Shown: positions 1 through 8,383 of the stretch, one piece after another
Position numbering within the stretch: position 1 is the stretch's first letter
Layout of the letters: each line of letters opens with the position of its first letter
Assembly (NCBI GenBank): GCA_035549015.1
Contig: DASZRW010000135.1
Location: 1-64,000, forward strand
Origin: JAFDZV01 sp035549015
Lineage (GTDB): Bacteria; Bacteroidota; Ignavibacteria; OLB7
Length of the DNA stretch: 64,000 nucleotides
Reading direction: 5' to 3'
Notes under the pieces: model-generated
Databases searched by the model: none
Told to the model about the DNA's origin: nothing
The model's input: only the letters and a program-made list of their open reading frames with translations
Program-made: the position numbers and the translations under genes

Positions 1-1
1 G

Positions 2-169
2 TACAAGGTGTTCCGGTGCTGGGTGTCGGAGTACCAGGCATTGCCGGATCTGGATGCGAACGCGGCGGCGGTGGCGATCCAGCACATCAAGCTGGAGAAC
101 GAGGGCTGGGAGCGCGACTACGAGGTCGCCGAGCCCGCAGAACCCACCTTCACCGAACCGGCGAACTAG
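2..169 (+). CDS. Contractile injection system tail tube protein (C-terminal end only)
   Basis: This is the last 55 codons of a gene that enters from the left edge. The readable end (YKVFRCWVSEYQALPDLDAN, then IQHIKLENEGWERD) is the C-terminal signature of the phage tail tube (gp19/Afp1-type) family, whose hexameric rings form the inner tube of contractile injection systems. The protein ends in a short acidic, proline-rich tail. An AGGAGG directly after its stop codon leads into the next gene, consistent with one operon. The sheath and remaining tube genes would be expected to the left. The family call is fairly secure from the C-terminal motif and from the context, but most of the protein is not visible. 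Confidence 0.8.
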   Translation, partial: YKVFRCWVSEYQALPDLDANAAAVAIQHIKLENEGWERDYEVAEPAEPTFTEPAN

Positions 170-187
170 GAGGATCGCATAACCGGC

Positions 188-913
188 ATGCGTTCGCTCA
201 CTGCAAAGGATATCGTCGGGGTCTGGGAGCTCATCGAGCACCAGACCCCGATTATCAAGGCGCTCACGATCATCCGCGCGGCATGTCCCGAGATGAGCGC
301 CGACGATATCGCACGCCTCAGCATCGGCGAGCGCGACCGGTTGTTGTTGTTGATTCGCGAGCGGATGCTCGGCACCAGGCTGGAATCGCTCGCGGAGTGT
401 CCGATGTGCGCGGAGCGCCTGGAGTTCACGCTGCACACGGGGGATCTCCGAAGCGAACCGGCGGCGGACCTGCATGCCGGCCGGGCGATCACCTCCGATC
501 ACTACCGGGTCGAGTTCCGGTTGATCGACAGCTACGATCTGATCGACGTGGCCACCTGTTCCTCCGTGGAGGAAGCGCGCGCACTTCTGGTTGATCGTGC
601 CGTTGTCTCCGCGGTGCATCGCGGGAAACCGGTACGCTCCGCCCAGCTCCCCGAGAACGTTGTGGCGCTGCTTGCCGAGGCGATTGCCGAGCACGACCCG
701 CAGGCCGAAGTGCTGCTGAACCTGGACTGCCCGGCCTGCGAGCACTCGTGGCAGGTCGCGTTCGATATCGCGACGTTCCTCTGGGACGAGGTTCACACCA
801 CTGCGGTGGAATTGTTGAGGGATGTCCACTTCATCGCCGTCAAGTACGGATGGAGTGAAGAGATGATTCTATCCATGAGTGCCACCAAGCGAAAGCTCTA
901 TCTGGAGATGTAG
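188..913 (+). CDS. T4 gp26-like baseplate hub assembly chaperone of the eCIS
   Basis: 241 residues. In eCIS loci this family sits next to the tube genes and is thought to help assemble the baseplate hub. The sequence carries two CxxC pairs (CPMC at residues 71-74 and CPAC at 181-184), which suggests one zinc-binding site. The C-terminal segment has the family pattern FLWDEV...LLRDVHFIAVKYGW...KLYLEM. The ATG at 188 is chosen because it starts the full domain; an AGGAGG lies 14 bases upstream, further than ideal. The next gene begins 4 bases after the stop. Seen directly: CxxC pairs, C-terminal motif, position. Inferred from the family: chaperone role. Confidence 0.75.
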   Translation: MRSLTAKDIVGVWELIEHQTPIIKALTIIRAACPEMSADDIARLSIGERDRLLLLIRERMLGTRLESLAECPMCAERLEFTLHTGDLRSEPAADLHAGRAITSDHYRVEFRLIDSYDLIDVATCSSVEEARALLVDRAVVSAVHRGKPVRSAQLPENVVALLAEAIAEHDPQAEVLLNLDCPACEHSWQVAFDIATFLWDEVHTTAVELLRDVHFIAVKYGWSEEMILSMSATKRKLYLEM

Positions 914-917
914 GCAC

Positions 918-3035
918 ATGGCCGATTTTTTCATGCGGCTTGCCGTCCGCGCCATCAGAAGCGCGGCGTCGCCCCACGCGGCCGTGTCACACGGCGCCGC
1001 CCTCTCAACGGAACTACTTCCGGATTTCTCCCTCGATCCGGATGAGAGGAATGGCATGCCACCGAAGCGTGCAGGGAACGGAGAACCGGGTGTGGGCGAG
1101 CGAGATCCCGGTTCCACCGTCCCTGCCGCTTCGGGCAGTATTCCGGCGGGGCCTCGTGCCGACGGCCCGCCGAACGTCGCGGCCCGTACAGTGCCGGAGC
1201 CTGCCGGTCTCGACCCTTCCGATCTCGATCGCTCCGGTCTCGACCCTTCCGGCACCGGGCCATACACCGGAGAACCGGAACAGATCGCGCCGCGATATAT
1301 CGAGCATCCGCGCGCCGCTGCATCCGGTTCGGATGCCGGGCCGGAGGATCGGGAGGCGGGCCCAACGTCCGCCGGCCTGACACAATCCGGTGCCGGGGAG
1401 GAGGGTGATCTGCCGCCGCGATTCGCCATCGATGCGCCGCCGGTTCTTCCGCGCATGCGTGCCGATGCCGCGAGCGCCGGGGAGGCCGCGGGCGCCGAGC
1501 CGTTGCCGGAGGATGATGCCGCGGCGGTCCGGGAGTCCGGCGCCGAGAGAGCGCGCGCGCCGCATGCCTCCAACGCCGACGGAACGGCCGCGCCGAAGTC
1601 GCCGGCCCGGCATGCGGCGGAAGGAACGATCGGTACGGTGCGTGCTGTGCTGGACCGGGGCGAACGAAACGGTCCGCAGCCGCAGCACAATGACCTTCCG
1701 CAGGAGGCCGCATCCGGGCCTGCCGGCGAACGTGGTACCGGGACGCCGGAGGTTGCCGGAAGAACGTCCGTGATCGGAACGGTGCGTTCGGCGTTGCGGC
1801 GGATGTTCTCCCCGCAGGTACGTCTCGAGCCGATGAAGGCGGAAGTGCAGAGCGCCCCCGATGAGAACCGTGCCGTGCAGGACGCGCCGCGCAGCCGCGT
1901 ACGAAGCGCCGAACCGCGTGCTGCCTGGCTTCCCGGCGATCCGCGCACGAACGGCCATGCGGAGGAGGCAGAGCGCTCGCACGAGCCGCACGATGAAGCC
2001 GATGGCAACATCGTGCCATCGGCCGTGCTTCGGAGCAGGGACACGACTGTGTGGGATCCGGGCAGCGGCAACGGACACGGGCGCGCCGTGGAGCACGACG
2101 CCGGGCTGGATCTCTCTCCTCCGGTGCGCGGCGCGGCGTCGGAGATCGGTGCCGGCCGGGATCTGGCAGCAGCGCATCACAATGCTCGCGCCGCGGAACG
2201 TGCGGCGGTTGAGTCCAGAGGCGGGCTTGCCCGCGTGCGCGAATTGATTCGTTCGGTGGTGCGGCCGCGTGGAGCCGCACGCACGGAGTCGTACGGCCCG
2301 GGACATCCGGGGTCGAATGAAGCGCCGTCGCGCGGGGAGGTGCCGCACGATGGCGGATCGCATCGTCCATCGGTGAACGGCCGTTCCGGGAGAAGCGGGG
2401 AGACGCCCGGCGCGCGCGCTGTAATCGAGACGGTGAACCGGCTCACCGACCGTTCCGCGGCCGGGGAGCTTCGGCTTCCGACGGTGGCAGTGCGGGGCGC
2501 ACAGCCGGTACCGGCAGATGCGGGCACCCGCCGCGGCGACGCCACGCATGCATCTTCGGCGGGGAGGCGGGAGGAACCCATTGTGGCAGCGATGCAGGAG
2601 ATGGCCGTGCGCCGCGGGAAGGAGTCCGCAGAGCGGAGGGGGAGCAACGGTTCCGAGCGGCACGATCGGCAGAGCCCGGAGCATCGGATGCGCGAGCATC
2701 GCTCGGTGGTGCGGCGCGACGAGTCGCACGTTCGCTCCATGCTGGAGCAGGTGGGAGGGCGTGAAGCCGCGGGCATCGAAGTACCGAAGCAGGCGAGCCT
2801 GCAGCCGGTGCGGCTTCACCACTCGCGCCGCGAGAGCATGCTGCACGAGAAGGGGGGCGTGGCGCCGGGGGCGCCGAACAGTACAACGCCGTCCGTCAAG
2901 ATTTCGATCGGCAGAATCGAGGTGCGCGCCGCGGAGCGGAAGGAACCGCCAGCACCGCAACCGCGCACGGCCACGCGCGGACCGGAGCTGTCGCTGAGTG
3001 AGTACCTGAAACAACGAAACCGGGAACACCGATGA
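918..3035 (+). CDS. Long disordered eCIS protein with conserved C-terminal motif (possible tape measure)
   Basis: 705 residues from the ATG at 918, which is preferred over an in-frame ATG at 879 that would overlap the upstream gene. It is dominated by Pro, Ala, Gly, Arg and Glu, with almost no hydrophobic core, so it is predicted to be largely unstructured. Short helix-like stretches recur along it: IGTVRAVLDR, IGTVRSALRRMF, LARVRELIRSVV, IETVNRLTDR, VAAMQEMAVRR. It opens with a short helical segment (MADFFMRLAVRAIRSA) and ends with IGRIEVRA followed by LSLSEYLKQRNREHR, a tail I recognise from proteins in the same position of other eCIS loci. It overlaps the DUF4255 gene by ATGA. Function is not established. 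The position beside the tube-cap gene and the linear, repetitive layout would suit a tape measure or an adaptor, but that is inference. Confidence 0.7.
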   Translation: MADFFMRLAVRAIRSAASPHAAVSHGAALSTELLPDFSLDPDERNGMPPKRAGNGEPGVGERDPGSTVPAASGSIPAGPRADGPPNVAARTVPEPAGLDPSDLDRSGLDPSGTGPYTGEPEQIAPRYIEHPRAAASGSDAGPEDREAGPTSAGLTQSGAGEEGDLPPRFAIDAPPVLPRMRADAASAGEAAGAEPLPEDDAAAVRESGAERARAPHASNADGTAAPKSPARHAAEGTIGTVRAVLDRGERNGPQPQHNDLPQEAASGPAGERGTGTPEVAGRTSVIGTVRSALRRMFSPQVRLEPMKAEVQSAPDENRAVQDAPRSRVRSAEPRAAWLPGDPRTNGHAEEAERSHEPHDEADGNIVPSAVLRSRDTTVWDPGSGNGHGRAVEHDAGLDLSPPVRGAASEIGAGRDLAAAHHNARAAERAAVESRGGLARVRELIRSVVRPRGAARTESYGPGHPGSNEAPSRGEVPHDGGSHRPSVNGRSGRSGETPGARAVIETVNRLTDRSAAGELRLPTVAVRGAQPVPADAGTRRGDATHASSAGRREEPIVAAMQEMAVRRGKESAERRGSNGSERHDRQSPEHRMREHRSVVRRDESHVRSMLEQVGGREAAGIEVPKQASLQPVRLHHSRRESMLHEKGGVAPGAPNSTTPSVKISIGRIEVRAAERKEPPAPQPRTATRGPELSLSEYLKQRNREHR

Positions 3036-4285
3036 GCAACTACCTCTCCCTGGCTGCGGTTACCGCAACGCTGGCGAATGTTATTCAGGAAGGATTCGTG
3101 GAGCACGACGTGAACGCCACGGTCACGCATCTTCGGCCGAACGATATCAACAACAACAACCTGTCGCGCGGCGTCAACGCGTATCTGTATCAGGTAACCA
3201 CCAACGCCGCGTGGCGCAACGCGGACATGCCGACGCGGAACTCCGCCGGGAAGCTCATCACGCGCCCGCGTGTCGCACTCGATCTCCACTATCTGCTCTC
3301 CTTCTTCGGCGATGAGAGCAAGCTGGAAACCCAGCGGTTCCTGGGGCTCACCGCGAGCACTCTCCATGCGCGCTCGATTCTCACGCGCGACAAGATCCGC
3401 TCCGTGATCGCAAGCGGCACCTACAGCTCCTATCTCGGCGATTCGAATCTCGCGGACGAAGTGGAACTGGTGAAGTTCACACCGATCCCGCTGTCGCTGG
3501 AGGAACTCTCCAAACTCTGGTCCGTGTTCTTCCAGACGCAGTACAATCTCTCGATCGCCTATCAGGCAACCGTTGTTCTGATCGATGCGGATATGGCGCC
3601 GGTATCGCCGCTCCCCGTTCGCACGGCGAACTTCTATACGACACCGTACCAGCAGATCGTGGTGGACAAGGTTGTCAACAGTCTGGACCCGCTGCAGCCG
3701 ATCACGCCATCCGATACGATCAGAATCATCGGGAGCGGACTCGATGCCGGCACGATGATGGTGCGGATCGGCGATGCCGAGGTTACGCCTGCAACCGTTT
3801 CGCCGAACGAACTGACCCTGGATCTCACAACGGTTCCGTCGGCATCGTTGAGCGCCGGGGTGCAGGGACTGCAGGTGGTGAAGAAGGGTTCCTTCGGAGC
3901 GCCGCTCGTGCCCGGCGGCGATCCGGCTCCGCACACGGTGGCGGAGTCGAACGTGGCGCCGTTCGTGGTACGTCCGCTGATCACGGCCGCCATCACGGCC
4001 AGCACGGACCTGGACGACGTTACCACCATCACGGTGCACGTGGCGCCGACGGTTGCCATGGAACAGCGTGTGTTGCTGCTTCTGAACGAGACAGCATCCT
4101 CCACGCCGGACTCGTACGCACTGCTCGCACCCGCGCGCGATGCCGATGGCACCACCGTCGTCTTCACGGTGAAGGGAGCAAAGGCCGCCACCTTCCTGGC
4201 ACGCATCCAGGTTGATGGTGCGGAAAGCCTGCTGACACGCGATGCGGATGAAACATACAACGGTCCCACGGTGACGCTGCCGTAG
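3032..4285 (+). CDS. DUF4255 (Pvc16/Afp16-like) tail-terminator protein with IPT/TIG-like domain
   Basis: 417 residues. The N-terminal half (about 1-200, with ANVIQEGFVEHDVNATVTHL and VNAYLYQVTTNAAWRNADMP) is the DUF4255 fold. In Afp this family caps the end of the tube and sheath. It is followed by an Ig/TIG-like module (about 225-275, PLQPITPSDTIRIIGSGL) and a further beta-rich C-terminal domain. The start codon overlaps the upstream stop (ATGA), showing translational coupling to the disordered protein. It is the last tightly packed gene of this part of the locus; about 250 bases with a tandem repeat follow. Family assignment is secure; the capping role comes from the family. Confidence 0.85.
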   Translation: MSNYLSLAAVTATLANVIQEGFVEHDVNATVTHLRPNDINNNNLSRGVNAYLYQVTTNAAWRNADMPTRNSAGKLITRPRVALDLHYLLSFFGDESKLETQRFLGLTASTLHARSILTRDKIRSVIASGTYSSYLGDSNLADEVELVKFTPIPLSLEELSKLWSVFFQTQYNLSIAYQATVVLIDADMAPVSPLPVRTANFYTTPYQQIVVDKVVNSLDPLQPITPSDTIRIIGSGLDAGTMMVRIGDAEVTPATVSPNELTLDLTTVPSASLSAGVQGLQVVKKGSFGAPLVPGGDPAPHTVAESNVAPFVVRPLITAAITASTDLDDVTTITVHVAPTVAMEQRVLLLLNETASSTPDSYALLAPARDADGTTVVFTVKGAKAATFLARIQVDGAESLLTRDADETYNGPTVTLP

Positions 4286-4335
4286 CGCGCGCCACGGTTG
4301 ATGCCGGGGAACGAAACCAGGGCCCGCGCTCCGCA

Positions 4336-4420
4336 GGCAGCGCGCAACAGATACGGAGGCAGCGCGCAACGGATGCGGAGGCTGCACCGCAACGGGTGCG
4401 GAGGCTGCACCGCATGCAGC
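4336..4420 (+). repeat. Short degenerate tandem repeat (four copies of about 22 bp)
   Basis: Four head-to-tail units begin with GGCAGCGCGCAAC or GGCTGCACCGCAAC and end with TGCGGA, at about 4336-4357, 4358-4379, 4380-4402 and 4403-4420 (last one partial). They lie between the DUF4255 gene and the accessory islet, in DNA with no convincing reading frame. Confidence 0.75.
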
Positions 4421-4536
4421 ATCCTCTGCGTCCTTCGCGGCGCGGGGAACCGTTGAGCCGGAGCCCGGCTGATCGATACCATACAACGTCATGCCGGCAT
4501 GCCTGGAGCTGCCGGCAATCCACCATCCACGGAACA

Positions 4537-4986
4537 ATGATCCCCCAGACTATCGGCCGCTACGCGGAGCGTGATGTCGTGCTCCGAACCTTCTCCACGC
4601 TCGACGATGCAGGGGTGGACCGCCATCCCGAGGCGGCGCTGCTTCTGTGGGTCCTGGATCCTGGTTGGGAGGTTGAACGGTTTGCCGATGCCGTGGCACG
4701 ATTGCTGGAATCGCCCGTTGCCTTTCTCACCGTCTCCGGCCCGCGCATCGAGGAGATGTTCATGGCCATGATCGATACCATGAACGGCTGGCCCACCGAG
4801 CCGACCACCGTCATGAATGTGATTGCGGGACTGAACGTTGCGGACAGCCTCCACGAGTTCCTGGATGCGGCGTCCGGGCATGGCGGCGCTGGGACGGACA
4901 TGGTGATCGTTCTGGTCGGCGATCCGGAGATCACCGGGATCGTTGGCGGCATGCTGGCAGATTGCATGGGGGAGATCGGCGGGTAG
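4537..4986 (+). CDS. Conserved-looking acidic protein of unknown function
   Basis: 149 residues from the ATG at 4537; an upstream extension of the frame to 4396 runs through the tandem repeat and is unlikely to be translated. The protein is acidic, has no signal peptide and reads as a compact alpha/beta domain: LLLWVLDPGWEVERFADAVA, then AFLTVSGPRIEEMFMAMID, then TDMVIVLVGDPEI. I do not recognise the family with certainty. It is the first of four genes placed between two structural eCIS genes, so it may be an accessory or cargo-related protein of the injection system. Spacing is loose, with no overlap to either neighbour. Confidence 0.6.
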   Translation: MIPQTIGRYAERDVVLRTFSTLDDAGVDRHPEAALLLWVLDPGWEVERFADAVARLLESPVAFLTVSGPRIEEMFMAMIDTMNGWPTEPTTVMNVIAGLNVADSLHEFLDAASGHGGAGTDMVIVLVGDPEITGIVGGMLADCMGEIGG

Positions 4987-5349
4987 CCGTTCGTGTATCG
5001 GGTGAGCATTGCAACAAAGATTCCTGCACGGGACTCTTTCACTGGACGTTGTGTTTCCCTATGTTTGTGCAACCATCATACGCGCAGCAATTACCGCGAG
5101 AATCCGGCAGAGAACGGATCTGTTCCGTGCCAGGCCAGCTGCCGCGGATGATGACGATGCAGGTGTGCACGGCCTTCATTCCAGACGTGATGAAGCCCGA
5201 GCCTGTACGGTGAAGGGGCGGATGCCGCGAGGGCTGCGCTCTCACCGAGCACCACGGCACAATCGAACCCGAACGCAATAGTCCGGCCCGGCATCCGCAT
5301 GCACCTGCTGTGGGGCCGTGCCCATGCACCACTACACCATACATGCACC
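4987..5349 (+). other. Intergenic stretch with no recognised gene
   Basis: About 360 bases between two unknown genes of the accessory islet. Small frames exist, but none has a composition, start or neighbour relationship that supports a gene. No clear hairpin terminator was seen. Confidence 0.4.
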
Positions 5350-5847
5350 ATGGCACGATTGTTCATTCAATGCGCCGGTGTTCTCCTGCTCGGCTCGTTG
5401 CTCGTGGCAGGCCGCAACATCCTGGGAACGGAAGCAGCGCCGAGGCATGGCAGGCTTCTCGAGAAAACCAATGGTCTGGCGATCGAACTTCCGGACTCGC
5501 TGTTCGCGGAAGAGATCGATAACGGCTTCATCGTCTCGGCACAGGGTCCGAAGGATTTCCGGTATCCGGAGGAGGTGGAGATCGTCGGGGCGAAGCCGGA
5601 GGAGATGAAGCACCCGAACACGGCTTCATGCAGGACCGTGGGGAACGCAACCATGTACTATCGCTACGATGTGATTCCGATCGGCTACGGACATCGCCAC
5701 CGCCTTACCGCATGGTTCGAACAGAACGGACGTGTGATTCGGCTGCAGCAGATCGATCGTAATCAATGCACCGGCGCTCCCCGTTTCGATCTCCTCTGGG
5801 AGATTGCTCCGCACGTGGCGGTTCGTGCCGCCGAGCGGCGAAGCTGA
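5350..5847 (+). CDS. Small membrane-anchored or exported protein of unknown function
   Basis: 165 residues from the ATG at 5350; an in-frame ATG at 5299 would add 17 residues ahead of the signal and is less likely. It begins with an uncleaved-looking signal or anchor (MARLFIQCAGVLLLGSLLVA) and continues with one small, probably beta-rich domain. That domain has two cysteines, in TASCRTVG and RNQCTG, that could form a disulfide outside the cytoplasm. I do not recognise the family. In size and layout it resembles periplasmic immunity-type proteins, which would fit an islet inside an injection-system locus, but nothing in the sequence proves this. The Lgt-like membrane protein gene follows about 80 bases downstream. 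Confidence 0.6.
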   Translation: MARLFIQCAGVLLLGSLLVAGRNILGTEAAPRHGRLLEKTNGLAIELPDSLFAEEIDNGFIVSAQGPKDFRYPEEVEIVGAKPEEMKHPNTASCRTVGNATMYYRYDVIPIGYGHRHRLTAWFEQNGRVIRLQQIDRNQCTGAPRFDLLWEIAPHVAVRAAERRS

Positions 5848-5926
5848 ACGGCGCAACCGAACGCGAAGCCGCGCGGCAAAGCCGGGCGGAGGGTAGTTGG
5901 AGAACAGGTATGACACCATCACTTCG

Positions 5927-7168
5927 ATGAACGTGCATTCGAGAAGCATCCCGCGTCGCGATGGACTTCTGCACCCGCACATGCGACTGCTTGGCCGCGA
6001 TCTGCCGGCCTTTCATCTCTGTGCGATCGCCGGTCTGGTTGCCGGCATGGCGTTGGTTACGGCGCTGGCGCTCAGGCTTGGCCTTGCACCCCTTGTCGAG
6101 GCAGGGCTGGCGGCGATAGCCGTTGCGCTTTTTCTCCTCTATGCGATGATGCACAAGGTGATCACGGGGGAGGAGTCGTTGGTGCACTATCGCGCGCTCC
6201 TGATGGTGACGGCCGGAGTGGCGTCTGCTGCATGGTTTGCGGGGCTTCCGGTTCTGCGTTTCATGGATATCACCATCCTCGGTGTGGGAACGTTCGCAGC
6301 CTTCGGCAGGGTTGGCTGCCTGATGGTGGGATGCTGCCACGGACGTCCCAGCCGCCGCGGCATTCGTTATCGCGAGGAGCATGCACGCAGCGGCTTCCCG
6401 CGATCGTTCGTGGGGGTGCCGCTGCTTCCCGTACAGGCGGTGGAAGCGGTGGCGCTCGCGGCCATCGTGGCCGGCGGCTGTGCCATCCTTCTTGGTGGCG
6501 CACGCCCCGGAAGCGCTCTGGCGTGGTACTTCGTTGCGTACGGCACGCTCCGCTTCGGTCTGGAGTTTCTGCGGGGTGATGCGGACCGGCCGTACATGCT
6601 TGGATTTTCGGAGGCGCAGTGGACAGCGGTTGTCGTCGTTGCCGCACTCTGCGTTGCCGGCTACTGCGGCGCCCTGCCGGTGCTGCCGTGGCACAGTGGA
6701 ATGCTTGGGGCCCTTGCAATGGCAATGGTTGCCGTTGCGGCAGGGCGTGGTATGGACAACGACGAGTGCTTTCAACTTCTTCATCCCGTGCACGTGTCCG
6801 AACTGGCTCGCATTGTGGCAATGCGGCGCGCAGAGCCGCGCATGCAGGGGGATGAGTTCGATTCAGCGGCGAGTGCACGTCCGATCGTTACCTCGCGTGG
6901 CGTCAGCGTCACGGGGGGATTGATCGGAATGGCTCGGGGGACTTCGTACTATTTCGCGCTCTCGCGCCGAGGACACCGCTTCGGTCTCCAAGGCACGCAG
7001 CGGCTGGCGGAGCTGATGGTACTGCTCTGCAACGGCCGAACGTGGGAGCTTGTCCGGGGACGTTGGGGTGTGGTGCATCTGTTGATCGATGTACAGCCCC
7101 GCGGTTCCGGCGGCCATGAGAGCGCCACGAAGAAGGAGGCGTTCTATCCGTCTCTTGCCGGGGAGTAG
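5927..7168 (+). CDS. Lgt-like (prolipoprotein diacylglyceryl transferase family) membrane protein with C-terminal extension
   Basis: 413 residues from the ATG at 5927 (a TTG at 5897 is possible). The first 285 residues form several membrane segments and contain the Lgt-family core GRVGCLMVGCCHGRPSRRG (about residues 127-145) and YGTLRFGLEFLRGD. The remaining ~125 residues form a soluble domain beginning around HPVHVSELARIV that is not part of ordinary Lgt (usually 260-300 residues). The GCCHG variant is common in Lgt-like paralogues outside the housekeeping enzyme. Lgt proteins transfer a diacylglyceryl group to lipoprotein cysteines; whether this one is active on that substrate is not shown. 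Being embedded between two eCIS structural genes suggests a role in anchoring or modifying a component or cargo (inference). Confidence 0.7.
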   Translation: MNVHSRSIPRRDGLLHPHMRLLGRDLPAFHLCAIAGLVAGMALVTALALRLGLAPLVEAGLAAIAVALFLLYAMMHKVITGEESLVHYRALLMVTAGVASAAWFAGLPVLRFMDITILGVGTFAAFGRVGCLMVGCCHGRPSRRGIRYREEHARSGFPRSFVGVPLLPVQAVEAVALAAIVAGGCAILLGGARPGSALAWYFVAYGTLRFGLEFLRGDADRPYMLGFSEAQWTAVVVVAALCVAGYCGALPVLPWHSGMLGALAMAMVAVAAGRGMDNDECFQLLHPVHVSELARIVAMRRAEPRMQGDEFDSAASARPIVTSRGVSVTGGLIGMARGTSYYFALSRRGHRFGLQGTQRLAELMVLLCNGRTWELVRGRWGVVHLLIDVQPRGSGGHESATKKEAFYPSLAGE

Positions 7169-7275
7169 ACCAGGTTGCGCAGGGCAGCGATAGCTGCGCA
7201 CCTGCCGGGCAATCCCGAGGCTTCACCACAACCCGTACACCCCGCAACGCGGGCATCGCTGAAGGTCCATGCACT

Positions 7276-8214
7276 ATGTCGAATGGAATCTATGCACACT
7301 TCCATATAGCCCCCGGGAAACGAACGCCGAGCGACATCTTCTCCAAGATGGTTGCGGCGGTGTCCTCCTGGGAGGAAGCAGATAACGAGTGGAAGAGTTT
7401 GAAGGTCTTTGATGGAGCGCTCGATACATGTGTCGTTGAACGATACGGCGCATTGACATCCGGCGAGGTTCTGGCCGCCACCAGACAATGCCGGAGCCAG
7501 ACGTTGAGTATCTGGAGCGATCTCTCATTCCGATGCTGGCACACTGCGGCCGGGCGACCCTTCCAGGGGTTCGAAGGCTCTACGATCATCGCACGCGGCG
7601 ATGAATGGTTGGGACGCCACGGAGCCGATCGGCGCCTTCGTGGGAATGCGGAGCTCTCCGTGTGGGAGCGGGCCCCCTTCTCCATCCTCGATGTGAAGGA
7701 GTTCGGTCCCGAAGCGGATGCCTGGAACCGCCACGTGGAGGAGAATCTGGAGATCCTGACGGCCGGCATCTTCCGTGCCATCGAGTCGCTGAAGCCGACG
7801 TCGGTGAAAGTCTACGATGGCTTCGGGGAATACCTGCCGGTGAACGCCAACTTGGCCTACTATCGGAACGAGGCCGAAGTGCTGGCCGATCTGCGATTCA
7901 TGGCGGAGTTCTGGGAACGCGGCGACGGCACCGGCCAGGTGCCGCCGTTGAAATTCGGCTACAACCGCAAGCATCGAAGCCTGCTGGGCGCGCTGCGCAA
8001 CGAGGCCGCGCGCGAGCGCCTGTGGCGGTCGTTGACCGCTGGGCTTGCGAATATCGGCAACGTGACCGAACGGAATGTGCGCGACGTGCTGGACTCCGGC
8101 CAGTTCGACTACTACGCAATGCCGGTGGGGTTCACCGTGCTCGATCATCCTGGATTCATGAATTCCTATCTCCACGATTTCTACCTCGCCGTGTTGAAGG
8201 CGCCGGTGGAATAA
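7276..8214 (+). CDS. Cytoplasmic protein of unknown function in the eCIS islet
   Basis: 312 residues, no signal peptide or membrane segment, rich in Trp, Tyr and Phe. It starts MSNGIYAHFHIAPGKRTPSD and contains a charged middle (EVLADLRFMAEFWERGDG) and a C-terminal FTVLDHPGFMNSYLHDFYLA. I do not recognise the family. It is the last gene of the islet before the ATPase, separated from it by about 170 bases. Size and composition would fit a single-domain enzyme or an immunity-like protein; neither can be supported further. Confidence 0.65.
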   Translation: MSNGIYAHFHIAPGKRTPSDIFSKMVAAVSSWEEADNEWKSLKVFDGALDTCVVERYGALTSGEVLAATRQCRSQTLSIWSDLSFRCWHTAAGRPFQGFEGSTIIARGDEWLGRHGADRRLRGNAELSVWERAPFSILDVKEFGPEADAWNRHVEENLEILTAGIFRAIESLKPTSVKVYDGFGEYLPVNANLAYYRNEAEVLADLRFMAEFWERGDGTGQVPPLKFGYNRKHRSLLGALRNEAARERLWRSLTAGLANIGNVTERNVRDVLDSGQFDYYAMPVGFTVLDHPGFMNSYLHDFYLAVLKAPVE

Positions 8215-8383
8215 GCCGGAGAAGGCTGCGACCGAACTCTTCCGGATGCATTCCGTCCGGATGCATTCCGTCCGGATGGCTGGAATTCCCAACGCCCGGC
8301 GCCTCGATGCGGACCGTACGTCGGCATCGGGGCCCTGCCGGGTAATGGCGGTACGGAGCACGAATCGTTAACGGAGCTCATCG

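Noticed and set aside
955..3029. Long minus-strand frames (471, 400 and 671 codons) opposite the disordered eCIS protein
   Set aside because: GC-rich antisense shadows rich in Arg, Pro and His; the + strand frame overlaps its neighbours in the way of an operon.
5705..6793. 362-codon minus-strand frame across the Lgt-like gene
   Set aside because: Shadow of the membrane protein gene, with His/Arg-rich composition and no motif.
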